From Saccharomycopsis phalli (taxonomy: Eukaryota > Ascomycota > Saccharomycetes > Ascoideales > Saccharomycopsidaceae): 64,000 bases of DNA. Under the pieces are notes generated by a model, which worked only from the letters and a program-made list of their open reading frames with translations, had not been told where the DNA came from and did not search any database. The stretch is taken from NCBI GenBank assembly GCA_020342235.1, contig CP073219.1:868001-932000 (forward strand), written 5' to 3'. Every line of letters begins with the position of its first letter. The stretch's first letter is position 1. This document shows positions 49,313 to 58,812 of the stretch, in pieces. The position numbers and the translations under genes were made by a program.

Positions 49313-50326
49313 ATGACTGATAAGATAGTGGGAATTGAGTCGAATAGAGTGACAAATGTGTCGAGCAACGATATCCCGGGGTACTTGGCGGGCACAGACT
49401 TGGCGTGGGATATTGAGAAGTTCAAGTCGACGTTTGATATCGACATTCAGCACTTGACTGATAAAGTGGCCAACTTCGACTTGATCAATATCGACACCTC
49501 GATTGCGAATGCGTTCCGGCGGATTATGATCGCAGAGGTTCCGTCTGTTGCCGCAGAGACCATATATATCTTCAACAACACGTCTGTGATTGCCGACGAG
49601 GTGTTATCGCACCGGATCGGGCTCATTCCGTTGAAAGTGGATCCCGACGTGTTGTCGTGGGTGGACAACTCGGGCGACAACGAAGAGGAAAAGTTCACCG
49701 ACGACAACACGATAGTCTTGTCGTTGAACGTCGCCTGTACCGTGAACCAGCTGGCTCCAAAGGGCGCAACCGACCCTCGAGAAATGTACAATAATGCCCA
49801 TGTTTATGCGCGCGACTTGAAGTTCGAGCCTCAAGGTAAGCAGGCCGAGCTCTTCAAAAACAGCCCCGTGGAGCCAGTCAACCCAGACATCTTGTTGGCA
49901 AAGCTTCGGCCCGGCCAGGAGATTTCGTTGACGGCACACTGCATTTTGGGGGTTGGCTCGGATCATGCAAAGTTCTCGCCAGTGGCCACTGCGTCGTATC
50001 GGTTGATGCCTGTGATTGATATCTTGCAGCCTATTGAGGGGAACGACGCCAAGAAGTTCCAAAAGTGTTTCCCACCGGGGGTCATTGGCATCAATGAGGA
50101 CGGGAGTGCATATGTCAAGGATAGCAGAAAGGATACAGTATCGCGGGAGGTGTTGCGACATGAGGAGTTCAAGGGGAAAGTGAAGCTTGGACGGGATCGG
50201 GGGCGGTTTATATTCAATGTGGAGACTGCAAGTGCCATGTCTCCAGAGGAGATTTTTTTCAAGAGTGTGAGAATCCTCAAGAACAAGGTGGAGTACTTGA
50301 AAAACTGTCCAATTGGGCAGGTGTAG
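49313..50326 (+). CDS. RPC40: Shared RNA polymerase I and III subunit AC40
   Basis: AC40 pairs with AC19 as the alpha-like assembly platform of RNA polymerases I and III. The ATG at 49313 (MTDKIVGIESNRV) gives 337 residues, close to the 335 of S. cerevisiae. The frame is open further upstream but without ATG. The alpha motif is DTSIANAFRRIMIAEVPSVAAE. The dimerisation parts and the C-terminal FFKSVRILKNKVEYLKNCP are all as expected. The leader holds a four-codon upstream reading frame (ATG at 49212), out of frame with RPC40, and a T-rich tract followed by CACTGCACAG that could be part of a leader intron. The last codons are the likely seed of the array that follows. Confidence 0.95.
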   Translation: MTDKIVGIESNRVTNVSSNDIPGYLAGTDLAWDIEKFKSTFDIDIQHLTDKVANFDLINIDTSIANAFRRIMIAEVPSVAAETIYIFNNTSVIADEVLSHRIGLIPLKVDPDVLSWVDNSGDNEEEKFTDDNTIVLSLNVACTVNQLAPKGATDPREMYNNAHVYARDLKFEPQGKQAELFKNSPVEPVNPDILLAKLRPGQEISLTAHCILGVGSDHAKFSPVATASYRLMPVIDILQPIEGNDAKKFQKCFPPGVIGINEDGSAYVKDSRKDTVSREVLRHEEFKGKVKLGRDRGRFIFNVETASAMSPEEIFFKSVRILKNKVEYLKNCPIGQV

Positions 50327-50685
50327 GGTGATGACTGGCGGGAGGGATTGAAACATTGACAAATGGGAAACATGACTGCCAATTGGTGGCATAAAGTGCT
50401 TAAACTGGCCAATTGACAGTATAGATGCTTAAAACTGGCCAATTGACAGTATAGAATACTTGAAAACTATTGACAGTAGAGTGCTTGAATCCAATGACAA
50501 ATGTAGAGTATTGAATGCAATGACAAATGTAGAGTACTTGAAACTGTCCAATAGAAGGTATAGCGTGTGTTGAATCCAATTGATAGGTGTATAGTGCTTG
50601 AAATATATCCAATTGAAGGTATAGAGTATTGAATCCAATGACAAATGTAGAGTACTGAAGTCTATTCAATTAAAGGTACAATAAT

Positions 50686-50955
50686 AATATTTATTTTTGT
50701 ATTTCGCTATATATTGTCTCCAGCATTATGGTTATTCGACAGATGTATTTTCATTCAGGAACATCCTGAGGCAGCATTGCTGATAAAGAAAACCCTTTGT
50801 CAATTCTCATTTGGTTGCTTGGGACTAAAAACTTCAATGGTAGCAGCCGTATTGTTGGTACTTGGTGCTTGTATTGATTGTGTAAGAAGCCTGGTCACCC
50901 TTGTTGTCAAATGTGACCGCTGAATCACATTATATGTTGGAGGAATCACATTCCA
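50686..50955. repeat. Dispersed degenerate repeat inside the RPC40 array
   Basis: It matches 860-1000 (GCTATATATTGTCTCC, CAGGAACATCC, GAGGCAGCATTGCT, AAAAACTTCAAT). Its end (CTGGTCACCCTTGTTGTCAA) matches about 53128. Near 50934-50957 a small palindrome TGTTGGA...TCCAACA lies at its edge. It is probably an old element fragment; its age is greater than that of the LTR at 51078. Confidence 0.5.
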
Positions 50956-51077
50956 ACACGTTCTGATAAAAATTGAAAGTAAAGAGTACTTGAAATATAT
51001 TCAATTGAAGGTAGAGGGTATTGAATCCAATTGAGAAATGTAGAGCGATCCAATTGAAGGTATAGAGAAATACAATT

Positions 51078-51317
51078 TGTAAAGTTCGTACCTACCTTAA
51101 TTCTTTCTGATACAAGACTCAAACTCCTACGATGACTATCAGATATTTACCAAAACACATTTCCTAGCCTGTGACGCATCACAAGACATTTGTGCCTTAC
51201 GTCTGGTCTCTCCTTTCCCGGTTACTTCGCCACTACATAGAGCCTGCCTTATTCCAATAGGGCAAGCAAATATATTATAACCATCTTATCAACATGTGTC
51301 TGAGTTACTATATTACA
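51078..51317 (-). mobile_element. Solo LTR inserted in the RPC40-derived minisatellite
   Basis: A 240-base element on the minus strand, beginning TGTAATATAGTAAC and ending CGAACTTTACA, is flanked by the 5-base direct duplication CAATT (51073-51077 and 51318-51322). CAATT is part of the minisatellite unit, so insertion happened after the array had formed. It is a close relative of 25250-25499. No internal region is present. Confidence 0.87.
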
Positions 51318-51705
51318 CAATTGAAGGTAAGTGTACATGAAAAGCTGTCCAATTGACAGTATATAGTGCTTGAAAACTATTGACAAATGTAGAGTATTGA
51401 ATCTATTCAATTGAGGGTATAGAGTCTTGAATCCAATGACAAATGTAGAGTAATCCAATTGAAGGTATAGAATAATCCAATGACAAATGTAGAGTAACCA
51501 CTAAAGGTATGAGAAATCCAAGTGACAAATGTAGAGTAACCCAATTGACAAATGTAGAGTAACTCAATTGACAAATGTAGAGTAACCCATTGAATATATA
51601 GAGTAACGATTGAAGGTATGAGCAGCCATTAAGGCATGAACAACCATTTAGACATCAACCCACTGAGCTTATTTAGACATCAACCCACTGAGTTTGCCTA
51701 CACAC

Positions 51706-52469
51706 CTATACATGCTCCGTGGCCCTCACTGGCAGAACATCATTGTCCAATGTTCCTTCCATAAACGAGTCCATCTTCCATGCGTCGCGCAAAATCAGAA
51801 ACACCCCTATCGTGAGCGCATTCATCTCCCCAGAATACCCGTCGCCCTCCTCCAGATCAGGTTCGCCCGGCAGCTCCACCGTCTCGATGTAGCACATGGC
51901 AAACATGCAGAATTGCACCACAAGCACCACACAGTCGTTGAGCAAGATCTTCAACTTGCTGTGACACACAGGCTCGCCAATTAACTGGAGCGTAAGACCC
52001 CCGTGGGTGTAGCCATGAAATCCCGGGCGTTCCCCCGCGGTGTAGTCGGAAAAGAGGATTCTCGTCAAGATCACATAGCCGTTGGTGACGAGCGTGGCAA
52101 AGTAGAGCACCTTGGTGATTTGCTGCTTCTTCTGCCGGGAAAAATGCATAATGGTGCCCGGCGGAAACGGACTCGCCGACATGGCCTGGACAAAGCATCG
52201 TAGAAGAAGCGTGACTAGCGATAGGCTGAAGTTAGTCTTGTCGGCAAACCGCACCACCATACTTACTCAAGGAGGTACACATAGATTATCCAGGTATACC
52301 CGAGGATCTCAAAGCCACTCCTTATATCATTGAAAAACATGGCCCTCCGCGTCTTGCGGTTGTTTTTATTGCTTACGCCCAAGTCCCCGTCCGTCATGTA
52401 CTCATTGATGTTAACCATGCTAAAACAGGGTACATGAATCACTCCAATCTCCTTGGGTGCCACCTGCAT
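51706..52469 (-). CDS. DUF1746 membrane protein, Dsc4-like (one intron)
   Basis: Exon 1 is 52469-52267 and exon 2 is 52225-51706, joined in frame to 240 residues. The junction reads GYTWIIYVYLL-DLSLVTLLLRC, rebuilding a continuous pair of membrane helices. That pattern (short N-terminus, ...YVYLLDLSL..LLRCFVQ.., then further helices around VTNGYVILTRILF and CVVLVVQFCMFAMCYIE) fits the fungal DUF1746 family. S. pombe Dsc4, a subunit of the Golgi Dsc ubiquitin ligase complex, belongs to that family as far as I recall. The gene assignment is firm; the family call is from memory. The C-terminus is acidic (PGEPDLEEGDGYSGE). Confidence 0.75.
52226..52266 (-). other. 41-base intron of the DUF1746 gene
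   Basis: Donor GTAAGTATG, branch GACTAAC, acceptor TTCAG four bases on. It splits an Asp codon (GA/C) and joins two open frames that each lack half of the protein. Confidence 0.85.
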
Positions 52470-52669
52470 GGATCATGTTTCTCGGCAAGCTTCATACTGG
52501 GCAAATGATGATGTGATGCGAGTGATTTTACTCTTGATTTTATTCTGCTGGTTAAAGATTTTATTATCATGGTAATGGTCTAGCTGGTTTATTTTCTTTT
52601 ACCGGCGTGGTCTTCCCAAGGCATGTTGAATCTCGCACTGGAATCTCACACTGGAATCTCTAGAATTAA

Positions 52670-52770
52670 TACATCATTAGGGTTTAAAGTATCTGTAGAC
52701 TTGGCTATACCTAGAATATAATGCGCCATTAGAGTTTAAAGTATCTGTAGACTTGACTATACTCTAGAAT
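52670..52770. repeat. Tandem duplication of about 55 bases
   Basis: GTTTAAAGTATCTGTAGACT followed by TGRCTATAC.CTAGAAT occurs twice (52681 and 52734). No function is apparent. The surrounding 52470-53375 gap also contains a dispersed repeat copy and no gene. Confidence 0.75.
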
Positions 52771-52979
52771 TTAACTTTAAGAGACCTGCCGCACTAGTAC
52801 CCTGAGAGAGTGTGGCTCAAGCCACCTCTAAAGATCTAGGCAAAAAGCTCATTGCTCATTAAATGCCTATTCCTCTACATTTACACCGGTACTAACTGTA
52901 AGTTTTTTATCTCTGTTGCAGAGTTTTCTTTTGACACCATAGCGGCACCATCCTTAGTAGGCGGTGAAGCGTCAATCTC

Positions 52980-53150
52980 TATGGAGTCTAGTATAGCTAT
53001 AGCCTTAACAAATATTATTGTAATAAAAAGGGTTGCATTTCTTTCCGGTAATTACGATTGACTTCAATTTCACCAGTTTGCCAATTCACAATACTTGAGG
53101 TGGTTGTATATGCCTGGTCACCCTTATTACCAAGTTTATGAATTTATTTC
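52980..53150. repeat. Third copy of the dispersed degenerate repeat
   Basis: AGTATAGCTATAGCCTTAAC and AAATATTATTG match 1060-1095. TATGCCTGGTCACCCTTATT matches 50888-50910. It joins the two other copies into one family, though each preserves different parts. Confidence 0.45.
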
Positions 53151-53375
53151 TGGCCAAAGCAGCTGCCCAACATCGGCAATTATAAATCCCATCAATTAAG
53201 CTCCCTAACTAGCTCAATCCAATAAAAATGCAGTGTTCTACCTTGCCTCTTGCGGTGTTCGGGACATCTCTGCTTCCTGCTCCATAGTTTCTTATTAAAA
53301 ACACATGTTGTTGATCCACACATATTGCACTCGACTTGCCTACGTCTTCTAATCTATTAATAAACTTTTATTAAA

Positions 53376-56300
53376 CTATTTGATCTTAAATTGTTTAATC
53401 AAATCACCTCCAAAACTGCAGATCTCATTATACACAGCATCCTTGTTTATAATTACCGCCTCCTTTCCATTGGCAGGCTTGATGTTATATCCCAATGTGA
53501 TTTTAAATTGCTTTTCATTCAACACGTTAGGATAAAAGATTCCAGTCACGACATTCTCGCCAGACTTGTTCACTGCCCCAAGGCGGTGCGTAGAGAATAA
53601 TATAATATTAGAGTACTTGTCATTCAAGTCATCCACAAACTGGGTAACAGGGTCAGACTTTTCAATAACATCATCCACTCCTCCAACACTAGTATTACCA
53701 TTGAGGTTCTTGTAACTACTGGCAGTCAACAATCCAGACGACTCAGAGAGCGACACACTCTTGGTCTTGATAACAATATCATAGTCCTCCAATGCTGGCT
53801 TAAACAACAAGTCGACGGTAGATTTATCAATGCCCCTAGTCTCAATTAAATTGACTGCTACTCTCGACAATGCAGTCAATCTTGTGGCAATAGGCAAAGG
53901 AATGTTGTTGCTCCAAAGAATACCAGAGTTGTCATTCTTGGTTCCCACAAAGAACTGGGTCTTCAATCCATTTGGGTCTACCTTCCGTATATGGTCAAAG
54001 TTGGATAATATCGTGTGATATGTCTTTACCGGTAGCTTATCGGACAACTTTGCAAATGTCTCATGCGAGACATCTATACCATCTATCATCGATGTCGAGT
54101 CCAACTCCTTGTCGAGACGCTTGGTAAAATCGAGAACCAATGCGTCTTCCTTCCAGTTCCAACTGGCAAGGTAATACACTATTCTGAGAAATCCATTAGT
54201 GACTCCAGATGGCGGAAGCCAAGGATCACTATCCACAAATACTCGGAGCACTAATAATTCTACCAACTCGTCGTTCAAATGGCACAATAACAATTGATCG
54301 TCCAACCACTTTTTGAAAAGTCTAACCACTGGCGAAAAGTATGTAAAATGGTGTGCCAATGTTGACAAACTCCGCGTTTGTTTTACCGACCCGATGTATT
54401 TGCGGTAGAATTTTAAATAGATTGACTCTAGCAAGTGCTTTTTATCCTTGGAGACATTGGCGTTGGCCCGCAAGTATAAAATCTCATCTCGCTCGCTCAA
54501 GACTCTTATACGGAAGCCATATCCATCTGGACTAACGACATCAAGGGTCGTGATATCCAAATACGGCACTGATTTATTGTCTGCCACAAGAAAGAATTTG
54601 TAGTCATCTGCGGCACGCGATTGTCCAAGCAAATCGTAAATCTTCAAGAGGAATGCGGTTTTTGTCTTTTCCAAGGCGTTGAGCTCGTCCGGCCAGCTCT
54701 TGGATGTTTCGAATTCAAGGACAATTTCCTGAAAAAAGTCTGGGTTTGAGACGGCAAACGGCACCGGCACCAAGAGAGTAGAGTATCTGAATGCGGATGA
54801 GCTTGGAAGAAGGGTTTTGATTTTCAAAGGCAAGCCATCGTTCAAGGAAAGGAGTAGCTTCTGTAAGTTTTCAAAGCTGGTTTTGAAGTTGTTGAAGCCG
54901 TTGACATTGACAACGGAAGTCTTTGTGCTGGACGGAAGCAACGGCAACGGTATTTTCTCTTGGAAATAGTTTACCGGCGAGTGGATTTTGCCGGCGGTGA
55001 AGGGGTCCAAGTGCTGAGAGAACAAATATTTGACTATTTGGATGATGACCGGTTCGTTTGCGGAAGTTTCCCAAACGACACAGTGGTTGATCAGGCTGTC
55101 CTTGAATCTGCGGACCGTGACCTTATTTCCCCAGAACAGATTGAACTCCTCGCTAGCCTCTGTGTCTGAGTTGAGCGGGCCCTTGATGAGGATTTTCTCT
55201 GACTCTTCCTGGTGGAGGATCAAGCCGATGTGGATCTTGGAGGTGCTGAGATTCAACTCTGGTTTTCTGCGGTGGATGGTAGTTCTTGTTCCCGATATCT
55301 GTTTGTAGGCGTTGACTGAATGGTCGACGATACGAACCGAGATCTGCCTTACCTTCAGCAGAAGACCGGTTTCGAGGATGGTGTAGATTTTGTTCTTGAT
55401 GAAGTTTTCGTAGCTGATAAACGTGATGCGCTCCTCGGGACTAAACACAATGCCGTCTTGTTCTGCGAGCAAATCGCCATCATGTTGCGAGTACTTTGGC
55501 ACAGGGAGTTCGAAGTTGATGTCATACTTCAAGTTGGCAATGTCACCGTTCTTTAGGAAGATGTTATCAAAGGGATCCTTGACGTCATCATTGAGCAACG
55601 CAAGCGTGATCTTGGCCTCGTGCCGGAGCATGTTGTAGGATGCAATTGTCATTTTCCAAAGGAGGTTCAACTTGGTGGTCTTGTCAAACACTGTAGGCAC
55701 GTTGTATCCTTCCAGGGTGTACTTTACATGGGTCAACGAGGCTTCTGGCGTCGAATGGAGGCACAAGCTGCCGATTTCCGACAAATCCATGGTGGCCAAG
55801 TACTTGACCACACCTTTGAACAACTGGTAGGATGAGAATCCGGTTAGGAGAATCTTGTTGCTCTCGACCCCACCACCTTTTAGCAACGCTGCCATGAGCA
55901 TGGCAAACTCAAAGTACCCAAATCCGCCATGGGCCATGGCCCCCGATTTGAAGCCCCGCTGCAAGAGCCAGAGCCTGCCGAGGGTGCATGCGTCGGCAAA
56001 AGCTGCGACCTGCTTCTTGGTCTTGAAGAGGATTTTCAAGTAGTGGCTGTAGCACGAGTTGCTGACCAACGACGCGTTGTATAGCGGGGTCGCTGGGAGC
56101 TCCTGGCTATCCAGATGGATGCGGATGTTGTTTTTGCTTGGGGCAAGTTTCTTGGGGTCAAAGGCGCCGTATGGGAACGAGGCGATGATCCGGACCCCGA
56201 ATTTCGACTTGCAAAAGTTCATGTCGTTGTCCAAGTGCGTCGCCGCACAGTCGATGCGGAGCGATGGCGTGAGCAAGTCGTTGTTGACATACTCATAATG

Positions 56301-57086
56301 GAACTTCAAAAAGGGCAACTCGACGCCAATCGAGTCGACCAACGCACGGGTCACATACGCCAAGTAGAACGAGCGCTTGTGGAACGCCCGGTAGTTCAAA
56401 TGGTCCTTCTTCTCAAACAACCCCACAGGCATCTCGAGGTTCAAGTCGATCACGTGGTCAAACGGCAACTGGATCCCGCCCTTGAGGCCAAACGACCCGA
56501 CCAACGTGATGTCGCCCGGCCGCTGATAGCCGAATCGGTAGTTCACGTTGAGCGGCTTTGGGTCGGCAAACGGAATCGACACCCGGTGGAACTTTCCATG
56601 CTTGGTGTTGCTGCTGAATATGCCATTGGCCTGTTCAAGAGTCAAGTTGGTGGCTTCGTCAATGCTCTGAATCGCGCCGTACAACTCGTGGAGAAACTTC
56701 TCCACCACGCGTATCTTGCTCTCGTTGAGCTTCACCTCCAGAATAAGCTCGTCAATCTGCATTTTGAAAATGTTCAGCTTGAAAAGCTCTGCAGTCTCTT
56801 TGGCGATTTGCATGTCCTGGTAGTCGTCCGTCTTTCGCTTCTTGTGCGGCTTCCCGTCTCCATTTTCCAGATCCATGGCCATTTCATTTTCCAGATCCAT
56901 AGCCAGTTCATTTTCCAGATCCATAGCCATTTCATTTTCCAGCTCATTTTCCAGACTTTCTGATTCGCCCATGTCACTCACTTGCAACACTTCATCTTCG
57001 ACAATTGCCTTGATAATCCGTGTCTTGGAAACAGATGCGCCCCCGTTGCTCACCGACAGTGATCGTCGCTTCTTGGTTAAAACCAT
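53376..57086 (-). CDS. UTP22: U3 snoRNP / small-subunit processome protein Utp22
   Basis: Utp22 (Nrap family) binds Rrp7 and acts in 18S rRNA maturation in the nucleolus. It has 1236 residues, as in the S. cerevisiae protein. A basic start (MVLTKKRRSLSVSNGG) is followed by an acidic repeat and a KKRK nuclear signal. The Nrap core has FHRVSIPFADPKPLNVNYRFGYQRPGD, FGYFEFAMLMAALL, WGNKVTVRRFKDSLINHCVVW and, near the end, IILFSTHRLGAVNKSGENVVTGIFYP. The core keeps the family order of poly(A)-polymerase-like modules. The only oddity is the minisatellite-coded acidic insert at residues 46-76. Confidence 0.95.
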   Translation of the reverse strand: MVLTKKRRSLSVSNGGASVSKTRIIKAIVEDEVLQVSDMGESESLENELENEMAMDLENELAMDLENEMAMDLENGDGKPHKKRKTDDYQDMQIAKETAELFKLNIFKMQIDELILEVKLNESKIRVVEKFLHELYGAIQSIDEATNLTLEQANGIFSSNTKHGKFHRVSIPFADPKPLNVNYRFGYQRPGDITLVGSFGLKGGIQLPFDHVIDLNLEMPVGLFEKKDHLNYRAFHKRSFYLAYVTRALVDSIGVELPFLKFHYEYVNNDLLTPSLRIDCAATHLDNDMNFCKSKFGVRIIASFPYGAFDPKKLAPSKNNIRIHLDSQELPATPLYNASLVSNSCYSHYLKILFKTKKQVAAFADACTLGRLWLLQRGFKSGAMAHGGFGYFEFAMLMAALLKGGGVESNKILLTGFSSYQLFKGVVKYLATMDLSEIGSLCLHSTPEASLTHVKYTLEGYNVPTVFDKTTKLNLLWKMTIASYNMLRHEAKITLALLNDDVKDPFDNIFLKNGDIANLKYDINFELPVPKYSQHDGDLLAEQDGIVFSPEERITFISYENFIKNKIYTILETGLLLKVRQISVRIVDHSVNAYKQISGTRTTIHRRKPELNLSTSKIHIGLILHQEESEKILIKGPLNSDTEASEEFNLFWGNKVTVRRFKDSLINHCVVWETSANEPVIIQIVKYLFSQHLDPFTAGKIHSPVNYFQEKIPLPLLPSSTKTSVVNVNGFNNFKTSFENLQKLLLSLNDGLPLKIKTLLPSSSAFRYSTLLVPVPFAVSNPDFFQEIVLEFETSKSWPDELNALEKTKTAFLLKIYDLLGQSRAADDYKFFLVADNKSVPYLDITTLDVVSPDGYGFRIRVLSERDEILYLRANANVSKDKKHLLESIYLKFYRKYIGSVKQTRSLSTLAHHFTYFSPVVRLFKKWLDDQLLLCHLNDELVELLVLRVFVDSDPWLPPSGVTNGFLRIVYYLASWNWKEDALVLDFTKRLDKELDSTSMIDGIDVSHETFAKLSDKLPVKTYHTILSNFDHIRKVDPNGLKTQFFVGTKNDNSGILWSNNIPLPIATRLTALSRVAVNLIETRGIDKSTVDLLFKPALEDYDIVIKTKSVSLSESSGLLTASSYKNLNGNTSVGGVDDVIEKSDPVTQFVDDLNDKYSNIILFSTHRLGAVNKSGENVVTGIFYPNVLNEKQFKITLGYNIKPANGKEAVIINKDAVYNEICSFGGDLIKQFKIK
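56860..56955 (-). repeat. In-frame minisatellite in UTP22
   Basis: Three to four 24-base units encode LENEMAMD / LENELAMD. Each unit is a multiple of three. They add an acidic, Met-rich segment to the disordered N-terminus. Confidence 0.88.
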
Positions 57087-57569
57087 CTTATTTAAATCTA
57101 CTTTGTCAACTGGAGGATAGGACTATCCTTCCATGAGACTACTGCAAAATCCTTGACCGCCCACACACTGTCACTACATCTCGGAGGCAATAGGGTAACC
57201 CTGCCCAATAAAATTTTTTCTACGATGTGAGGGTGCACGCACCCTGGATTTTACACCTGGTTGAGGTTGTATATTCGGCCAAGCTCTAGCAAATTTTCAA
57301 AATGCCCCGGTACTAGTAATGCTTCTTATTGAGTTGAACAAGTGTAGTGAACTTGGTATGATAATGTGTAAAGATATGTCGGCTCTTGTCTGGATTCAAA
57401 TAGGCTGAATGGATTTCAAACCAGGCTGGACATGGATCTTAGATCAAGGCGAGAACATCTTTGATTCCTTTTGGCTGAAATCAATCAACCTCCCATGGAA
57501 ATCAGCTTCTAGTCGGCAAATGCTTTGGAATAGTCGTTACTTCCTATGAACTAGCCATAACAAGTAGAT

Positions 57570-57730
57570 TCTTTGAATACCAAGTGGCTTATTTGAAATA
57601 CCAAGTGGCTTATTTGAAATACCAAGTGGCTTATTTGAAATACCAAGTGGATTATTTAAAATACCAAGTGGATTCTTGGAAATACCAAGTGGATTATTTA
57701 AATACCAAGTAGATTATTTAAAGTTACCAA
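57570..57730. repeat. Minisatellite of CCAAGTGG units upstream of ENA paralogue 2
   Basis: About seven copies of roughly 20-24 bases, AATACCAAGTGGCTTATTTG, lie about 2 kb before the second ENA gene and 0.5 kb before the UTP22 start. Each unit carries CCAAG, the short Rim101-type core; this may be coincidence. Confidence 0.85.
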
Positions 57731-58729
57731 CAATGTCGTTGGCGTGGCAACATCATTCACCTGGCTAAACAATATCCAAAGGCTCCTTGCTCTTTAGCCA
57801 TATTCACCAGTAATATAGCCAAACCGCAATACCGAATTAGCCAAAACACTCGTACCGGCCTAAATGTCAATCCGCCATCTCACAGCCATGTCCAAGGAAC
57901 AAAATTAAAACAAAACACCCTCCGAATAGTCCATCCTCCCAGTTACCGTCCATCCACTTCTACCAGAGCCAAAGAGCAATCTGGTCAAAATCACTAGCCA
58001 CTCAGCATCTTGTATGGTGATAAACCAATCTGCTTAAAATGGAAACCACTAAACTACATCAGCTCAACAAAACAAGAGGATTATGCCGATTAAATCCTGG
58101 AATGGCCCATTTCCAACGTCAATCTGAAGCTTGTATCTCATTAGTACTCTGTGTTGCAACTAAAATGTGATTGATTTATATTCATCAATGGCTCGTATCC
58201 ACATTATCCCGCAGCGGGGTATACTAATGAAAATTTGCCTTTATTGGGAACATCATACTAGTCATTATTACTAATATAATACTAGTCATTATTCCGGCAC
58301 GACTTCTGGCGACATTCAATGGAGTGGAATTCGACAAGCCATGCATGCAACCTCTCTGCTCAAGTTTAATCTATATTGTCAGTAGGGATCAACTGAGACA
58401 CAAAATGCTCGGCCAACGTCACCACTAGCGTTAATATCGGCTCTACAACCTCATGACCCTCTTCCGTCACTTTTTCAAATGGATATTCAAAGAAGCACCA
58501 GTATTACGTTCATTTCCATCAAAGGAAACAGTGGATGAATAAAATCGTTCCAGGATACGTAACCAGCATAGATATGGCCGGCTCTTTGGGAACTTTGTCC
58601 GCATGTGCTTTATAAACAGCTTTAATACTACTCGTCTGGTGAAGCAACCATTGAGTAAACATGCCGAGACCGAATGAGTCCTCAACTGGAGATATAAATA
58701 CAACTATAGTGCGTGACAATCTCGCCTCA

Positions 58730-58812
58730 AAAATCTCACAGCAGAAATCTCGCCGCAAAATCTCACGGCAAAATCTCACGGCAAAATCTCACGGCAAAAT
58801 CTCACGGCAAAA
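58730..58812. repeat. Short tandem repeat AAAATCTCACGGC
   Basis: There are five to six 13-base copies, the first ones diverged. Aside from this and the array at 57570, the stretch 57087-59693 has no gene I can support; its last few hundred bases should hold the ENA promoter. Confidence 0.85.

Larger units (their letters stand above)
50288..51700. repeat. Large minisatellite derived from the RPC40 3' end
   Basis: Dozens of imperfect units read GTAGAGTACTTGAAACTGTC, then CAATTGAAGGTATAG or CAATGACAAAT. The end of RPC40 reads GTGGAGTACTTGAAAAACTG, then TCCAATTGGGCAGGTGTAG, so it is the same unit with its stop codon. The array (about 50390-50685, 50985-51077, 51318-51640) is interrupted by a dispersed repeat and by a solo LTR. 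It ends with two copies of TTAGACATCAACCCACTGAG near 51652-51693. Confidence 0.85.
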
